Source: Stieleria sp. JC731 (GTDB taxonomy: Bacteria > Planctomycetota > Planctomycetia > Pirellulales > Pirellulaceae). Taken from it: DNA of 64,000 nucleotides. The notes under the pieces were generated by a model. That model had not been told where the DNA came from. It was given only the letters and a program-made list of their open reading frames with translations, and made no database searches. The stretch is taken from the NCBI RefSeq assembly GCF_020966635.1, contig NZ_JAJKFQ010000026.1:349894-413893 (forward strand). The letters run 5' to 3'. Shown one piece after another: positions 59,533 to 64,000 of the stretch. Both the position numbers and the translations under genes were made by a program. How positions within the stretch are numbered: position 1 is the first letter of the stretch; each line of letters begins with the position of its first letter.

Positions 59533-60759
59533 TTAGTCGGCAAATTCAACTTGGACCCGAACGATCTCGGATGCACCGCGGAAGAATGCATCCAGGACTT
59601 TCGGGTCAAAATGGCTCCCGCGACCGTCCTCCAAAATACGGAAGCACTTTTCACGGGGCATCGCTTTTTTGTAGGGCCGTTCTGAAGAAAGCGCGTCGTA
59701 GACATCAGCGACAGCTGTAATCCGGCCTTCGATCGGAATATCATCGCCCGCGAGGCCGATCGGATATCCTGAACCGTCATATTTTTCGTGGTGCGTTTGC
59801 GCGATACTGGCCGCAAGCCGCATCAACGAATTTTCATCCGACAGGATTTCCGCGCCCGCTTGGACGTGGTTGCGCATCGTTTCGGCTTCTCGACCGATGT
59901 AGGGCTGAATGATCTGGCGACCATGCTTGACGTGCCGTTGGATAACCTCATATTCCTCCGGTTCCAGCTTTCCTGGCTTCAGCAGAATCGAATCGGGAAT
60001 CGCTATCTTGCCGACGTCGTGCAATTGTGCGGCCAGTTCCAAATCCGCAATGTAGTCCTCAGGAAGCTCCAATTGCCGTGCAATGATGCCAGCATATCGG
60101 CCCACACGGATCACGTGATTGCCGGTATCGTTGTCGCGAAGTTCCGCAGCACGGGCAAGGCAATGGATCGCATCGCGCCGAGTATCCTCAAGCTGCTTCG
60201 TACGCTTACGCACGATGTTTTCGAGGTTCTGGGTGTACTTGATCAAGGTGTCACGATACTGCTTGCTTTGAAGCGCATTGCGAACCCGCGGAGCCAACTC
60301 CATCGGGTCGATTGGCTTCAGCAAAAAGTCGGTCGCGCCGAGTTCCAAGCAGCGTAGCTTGATCTCACTGTGACTGTTTGCGGTAAGAATCAAAACGGGC
60401 AGTTGTCGGAACTTTGGAACGCTACGGATTTGCGACAGAATGGAAATTCCATCGATCTGCGGCATGTTGATATCCAGTAGCACCACGTCGGGTTCGCTGG
60501 TGTGCAGCATGTTGATCGCAAGCGTCGAATCGGTCGTCGTCACAAAGTCTTCGTGACCTGCCTGGGCGAGCAACCGCTTGGCGACTTCGACGTTGGTTCG
60601 TTCGTCGTCGACAATCATGATTCGGCCCGGAGGCACGTTGTCAGAGCGTCCGACCTGCGTCTGAGGATCCAGCACAAGTGGGGCGTTCACCTTGGGAACA
60701 GGGATCCCTTGGGCAGACTGAAAAGTAGGGGGGGCTGGAGACTGCACCGTGTTGATCAT
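59533..60759 (-). CDS. Response regulator with HD-GYP c-di-GMP phosphodiesterase domain
   Basis: 408 residues from ATG 60759; the frame is open to 60840. A receiver domain (about 45-165; RIMIVDDERTNVEVAKRLL, VLLDINMPQIDG with the phospho-Asp, TANSHSE, LLKPID) is joined by a coiled linker to an HD-GYP domain. The latter shows LHDVGKIAIPDSILLKPGKL, HVQAGAEIL, HHEKYDGSGYP and ITAVADVYDALSSERPYK, all metal ligands and the GYP motif included. Likely hydrolyses cyclic di-GMP in response to a kinase; that kinase is not adjacent. Confidence 0.95.
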   Translation of the reverse strand: MINTVQSPAPPTFQSAQGIPVPKVNAPLVLDPQTQVGRSDNVPPGRIMIVDDERTNVEVAKRLLAQAGHEDFVTTTDSTLAINMLHTSEPDVVLLDINMPQIDGISILSQIRSVPKFRQLPVLILTANSHSEIKLRCLELGATDFLLKPIDPMELAPRVRNALQSKQYRDTLIKYTQNLENIVRKRTKQLEDTRRDAIHCLARAAELRDNDTGNHVIRVGRYAGIIARQLELPEDYIADLELAAQLHDVGKIAIPDSILLKPGKLEPEEYEVIQRHVKHGRQIIQPYIGREAETMRNHVQAGAEILSDENSLMRLAASIAQTHHEKYDGSGYPIGLAGDDIPIEGRITAVADVYDALSSERPYKKAMPREKCFRILEDGRGSHFDPKVLDAFFRGASEIVRVQVEFAD

Positions 60760-61066
60760 TGTCAATCTGAAATGAAGGGGAAATTTCAAAAAGTTTGCGT
60801 CTGCCTTAGTGGTCAGCGACGGGAATTGGCACCGCGGCACAACGCAATGCAGGTTTGCCCTCTTGGCCTAGTAACGATCAGACGGAAATTACCAATCGAA
60901 GCAGCGCCCATCCCCCGGCGCAAAATCGCCGAATTCAACCTGTGACCGATTGGACACATTCAATGTCTGATGGGGGTTTGGCAAGCCTTCCTCCGTCGTT
61001 TACTGGAACGTTCTGTGCTATCTTCGCGGCCTGTTTCCCCAAAAGCATTTCAGGAGAATCGTCGCG
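60760..61066. other. Divergent intergenic region
   Basis: 307 bases between the HD-GYP and aldo/keto reductase genes. Only an open 5' extension of the former and a good AGGAGA ribosome binding site for the latter at its right end were noted. Confidence 0.4.
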
Positions 61067-62002
61067 GTGAAGAAACGCCCATTAGGAAAGACCGGACTGG
61101 AACTATCTGCACTCGGATTCGGTGCCTCATCGATTGGCGCTGAGTTCCGCGCGATTGATGTCGATGAAGCCTTACGCTGTGTCAACGTCGCTCTCGAACG
61201 CGGCATGAACTACATCGATACGGCAGCCTACTACGGTCGCGGGATGAGCGAAATCATGTTGGGTCGTGTCTTGCCCCACATCGACCGGGATTCCTATGTA
61301 CTGAGCACCAAACTGGGACGCTACGCTCCGGCGCACTTCGATTTTTCAGCACGCCGCGTCGCTGAGAGTATCGATATCTCGCTAGAACGTATGCGCCTGG
61401 ATCATCTCGACATCGTCTTCTGCCATGACATCGAGTTCGTTGACCTTGATCCGATCGTCAACGAAACCATTCCTGCCTTGTTGAAAGAAGTTCAAAAAGG
61501 AAAGGTGCGATACATCGGGGTCAGCGGCTATCCCATGAAAATTTTTCTCGAGATGATCGAGCGATCCGACTTGGATGTCGTGCTTACCTACAACCACTAT
61601 ACGCTTCAAAACGACATGGCACTGGCGCTCGTCGAGCCGTGTCGTGAGGCCGGTGTTGGCTTGATCAATGCGGCTCCATTTTCGGCGAGATTGCTGACCG
61701 ATGCTCCGCTACCTGAATGGCACAAGTCGACCGAAGAAGTTCGTCAAGTCGCAGCGAAAGCAGTCAAGCACTGTCAGGACAAAGGCACCAGTATTGCGAA
61801 ACTTGCCCTCCAATACTCTGCCGCCAGCGACGACTTCGCAAGTTGCGTTGTCGGATCGGCAAATCCCGATCGCGTTTCCCAATGGTGCGATTGGCTAGAC
61901 GAGCCACTGGACACCGAATTGGTTGACGAAGTCAAAGAGATTCTTAAGCCGATCCACAATTGGGTTTATGTCGAAGGCAAGCCTGAAAACAACGACCAGT
62001 AA
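61067..62002 (+). CDS. Aldo/keto reductase
   Basis: 311 residues from a GTG with AGGAGA upstream. (beta/alpha)8 NADPH oxidoreductase: RPLGKTGLELSALGFGAS at the N terminus, YIDTAAYYGRGMSE with catalytic Asp and Tyr, VLSTKLGR with Lys, DIVFCHDIEF with His, and the NADPH-binding end VVGSANPDRVSQW. Similar to L-galactose dehydrogenase-like members (Asp/Tyr/Lys/His tetrad intact). It lies 88 bases upstream of a sugar isomerase/epimerase, so a sugar pathway is likely. Confidence 0.94.
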   Translation: MKKRPLGKTGLELSALGFGASSIGAEFRAIDVDEALRCVNVALERGMNYIDTAAYYGRGMSEIMLGRVLPHIDRDSYVLSTKLGRYAPAHFDFSARRVAESIDISLERMRLDHLDIVFCHDIEFVDLDPIVNETIPALLKEVQKGKVRYIGVSGYPMKIFLEMIERSDLDVVLTYNHYTLQNDMALALVEPCREAGVGLINAAPFSARLLTDAPLPEWHKSTEEVRQVAAKAVKHCQDKGTSIAKLALQYSAASDDFASCVVGSANPDRVSQWCDWLDEPLDTELVDEVKEILKPIHNWVYVEGKPENNDQ

Positions 62003-62090
62003 ATCAATAAACGCTTTCGATTCACCGCAGCCTTATCTAACCATCTTGGTTTAATCTCAGCATTGATTGATGCTGAACTTGGAGTTCAAT

Positions 62091-62909
62091 ATGAAGTCTT
62101 GTATTACCATCTCCCTGGTCGAAGAGGCTCGGGGTGGACCTTTCGTGCTTTGGGACGGTCTTGAAGATTCGATCCGTTTTGCTGGGGACCTCGGTTTTGA
62201 TGCCGTCGAAATTTTTGCCCCCTCGATCCAAGCGTTAAAGCTTGATTCACTGGGCAACTGGCTGGATTCGGCAGGCGTCAAGTTGGCCACCCTGGGAACC
62301 GGAGCCGGTTGGGTAAAGCACCGCCTTCAGCTGGCCGATGCTGACGCTTCGAAACGCCAAGAGGCTCAGGCGTTTGTGAGAAGTATCATTGACGCAGCGG
62401 GGCCATTGGGAGCAATGGCAATTATCGGTTCGATGCAGGGACGCAGCGACGATAAAGTCGATTCAGAAACCGCATTGAAGTACCTAGCCGAGGCCTTGGA
62501 AGACGGCGGTGAACACGCGCGACAATATGGTGTCCCGCTAATCTATGAACCGCTAAATCGGTACGAAACGAATCAGTGCTGTACCGTCGAATCCGGGGTG
62601 AAGCTGCTTCAGTCGCTTCAAACGGATAACGTTCGGCTACTATGCGATTTGTTTCACATGAATATCGAAGAGTCCGATGTCGCGCAAGGAATTTTGATTG
62701 GCGACAAGTTGATCGGACACGTGCACTTCGTCGACAGCAACCGCCGACCGGTTGGCTACGGACACATGCAATACGTGACGATCATCGACGCCTTGCGAGA
62801 GATTGGCTACGACGGGTATCTGTGTGCCGAAGCGTTTCCTTGGCCCGATCCCCACGAAGCGGCACGTCAGACGATGCGGGCGTATCAGTACTGGACCGCC
62901 CGACGATAG
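62091..62909 (+). CDS. Sugar phosphate isomerase/epimerase (TIM barrel)
   Basis: 272 residues from ATG 62091, with GGAG six bases upstream; a TTG frame start at 62067 is rejected. The barrel pattern is clear: GFDAVEIFAPS, IYEPLNRYETNQC (metal Glu), LCDLFHMNIEE (Asp and His), GHVHFVDSNRRPVGYGHM and YLCAEAFPW (final Glu). This is the hydroxypyruvate-isomerase/xylose-isomerase-like family. It probably works with the aldo/keto reductase just upstream. Substrate unknown. Confidence 0.92.
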   Translation: MKSCITISLVEEARGGPFVLWDGLEDSIRFAGDLGFDAVEIFAPSIQALKLDSLGNWLDSAGVKLATLGTGAGWVKHRLQLADADASKRQEAQAFVRSIIDAAGPLGAMAIIGSMQGRSDDKVDSETALKYLAEALEDGGEHARQYGVPLIYEPLNRYETNQCCTVESGVKLLQSLQTDNVRLLCDLFHMNIEESDVAQGILIGDKLIGHVHFVDSNRRPVGYGHMQYVTIIDALREIGYDGYLCAEAFPWPDPHEAARQTMRAYQYWTARR

Positions 62910-62945
62910 CTGGACCAACGAGATCGCTCTGCATAGAAAAAAACT

Positions 62946-62980
62946 AACGGCGTTGCCTTCAATGAAGACAACGCCGTTTT
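62946..62980 (+). terminator. Bidirectional terminator between convergent genes
   Basis: AACGGCGTTG (62946-62955) pairs perfectly with CAACGCCGTT (62969-62978). A seven-A run precedes it at 62937-62943 and T follows on the right, so it can serve both the isomerase and the minus-strand cytochrome-like gene. Confidence 0.88.
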
Positions 62981-63056
62981 GTTTACCATCTCGATGCCTC
63001 CGCAAGGAAAGTTCCCTGGCTTGTTAAGCACTGCTTGCTAGGCACTTCAAACTGAA

Positions 63057-64000
63057 TCAGTTCTTGCTTTGCGAATAGATCGCGTGGGCTTGATTACCAC
63101 CCGCACGCAGATAGGCGACCAAGTCGGCGATCTCTTCATCGGAGAAAGTCTCGAGCAATCCAGATGGCATCATGCTGGTTTTGCTCGGGCGAGTCTCTTC
63201 GACGGTGTCGCGATTGACATCTGTCAAAGATGATGGATCAAGCATGTTCGTCATCACCCGCAAACGGTTACCGCTCATGTTGACAACTCGCCCGACGATG
63301 ATCTTGCCTTCGTCAGTCAAGAATTGAGTCGCACCGTATTGGTCACTGATCACCTGGTCTGGTTGAATGATCGAGGTGAGCAGATCCTTTGGTGAGAACC
63401 GGCCGCCCGCTCCCGTCAAATCTGGTCCAAGGATCCCACCTTGAATCCCCATTCGGTGGCACTTGTAACATTGTGCCGCGGCGAAGACCTTCTCGCCATT
63501 TGAAAAGTCAGCTTTGCGAGCTTCTTCAACTGCAGGAAGCAACTCATCGACGGTCCATTTTTTGACAAACGCTCGTTGCTCGCTGGCCGTTTCTTCGACC
63601 TTGGGTGGATTGATCACTTCATCAAGTGACTCTTTCAACTTCGGATCCAAGTGTTCCAGAGAAGCATTCTTGATGTTGTTGATGAAACCACCAAACGACA
63701 TTCCGCCTCGCGCGTTTTGCAGTTCGCGAAACCATGCGAAATAATCGCGAGCTTCTTCTTCGGTCCAGTCCGCGGCGGAATCACGTAGAGTGAGTGCGTA
63801 GAAGATCTGATTCTCTTGGCTAGGTGCCGTCGCCATCGCATCGATCACGTGGCGGTCAGCTCCCGGTGCATTCACATAGATCAGCATTTGGGCTAATTCA
63901 CGATCAAGGTTGTCATCACCGGAGGGAAATTGACTATCGATCTTGGTGGCAACCGCGTTTTGCTGTTCCTCGTTGAATGCGCCCAATCGAATAGCAACCA
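63057..64000 (-). CDS. Haem-binding cytochrome c-like protein, 5' end outside the window
   Basis: The frame stays open through the window edge (codons upstream of the TTG at 63986 read VAIR without a stop), so the true start lies beyond 64000. A c-type haem site, AAQCYKCHRMG, lies in a domain whose end has GLLETFSDEEIADLVAYLRAGG, with a likely axial Met in SMMPSGLL. This is the class I cytochrome c domain at the C terminus of the large PVC-type membrane-bound dehydrogenase/haem-binding proteins. Periplasmic electron transfer is expected. Confidence 0.9.
   Translation of the reverse strand, partial: VAIRLGAFNEEQQNAVATKIDSQFPSGDDNLDRELAQMLIYVNAPGADRHVIDAMATAPSQENQIFYALTLRDSAADWTEEEARDYFAWFRELQNARGGMSFGGFINNIKNASLEHLDPKLKESLDEVINPPKVEETASEQRAFVKKWTVDELLPAVEEARKADFSNGEKVFAAAQCYKCHRMGIQGGILGPDLTGAGGRFSPKDLLTSIIQPDQVISDQYGATQFLTDEGKIIVGRVVNMSGNRLRVMTNMLDPSSLTDVNRDTVEETRPSKTSMMPSGLLETFSDEEIADLVAYLRAGGNQAHAIYSQSKN

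Noticed and set aside
62067-62090. TTG start eight codons ahead of the second isomerase
   Set aside because: The ATG at 62091 has GGAG at the right distance and the extension lacks family similarity.

Overview
This window looks like chromosomal DNA of a planctomycete of the Rhodopirellula/Pirellulaceae type. Evidence: a DUF1559 pilin-like protein, PEP-CTERM surface proteins, a DUF1570 protein, a sigma factor gene overlapping a Ser/Thr kinase gene, a Cys-type sulfatase, a Tat-exported Gfo/Idh/MocA oxidoreductase, a dockerin-bearing haem peroxidase whose leader carries an LLAAD motif, and a haem-binding CxxCH protein at the right edge. Gene density is that of an ordinary chromosome. I saw no insertion sequence, phage, CRISPR array, rRNA or tRNA.

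Layout. 1-4.3 kb: secreted TPR protein, small HAMP-like membrane protein, secreted Cys/Pro-rich protein. 4.4-7.1 kb: a sugar isomerase/queF pair and a divergent queE, bracketed by two intergenic repeat arrays that face each other. 7.1-11.3 kb: a minus-strand envelope cluster (PEP-CTERM, DUF1559, lipoprotein, Kelch protein) behind a Fur-box-like site. 11.5-15.6 kb: ppc and a glycine-zipper protein with a clear terminator. 15.7-23.7 kb: ABC-2 permease divergent from a lipoprotein/ATPase/YfhO-like run. 23.9-29.9 kb: dapA, ECF sigma factor plus Ser/Thr kinase, squalene-cyclase-like toroid protein, small membrane protein. 29.9-35 kb: haem peroxidase, a Pup-ligase/Dop-family protein with a membrane insertion, and a 60-residue membrane protein.

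35.1-40.2 kb holds the most striking unit: an HTH regulator, a PhcB-like SAM methyltransferase, a membrane histidine kinase and a receiver/kinase protein on one strand. The last three have the order and architecture of the phcB-phcS-phcR quorum-sensing operon of Ralstonia/Cupriavidus. 40.5-46 kb: PpiC-type isomerase, unknown secreted protein, DUF1570 protein, a decayed PEP-CTERM gene and an intact one. 46.2-55 kb: sulfatase, M13 peptidase, esterase, oxidoreductase, a 95-bp tandem repeat array, catalase. 55.3-64 kb: iPGM, monomeric isocitrate dehydrogenase, HD-GYP response regulator, aldo/keto reductase, a second sugar isomerase, and a truncated cytochrome-c-like protein.

The three intergenic repeat arrays all lie between convergent genes. 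Many genes lack an obvious Shine-Dalgarno and several use GTG or TTG starts, so some start sites are choices; these are stated in each entry. All functions come from reading motifs by eye; no search was run.
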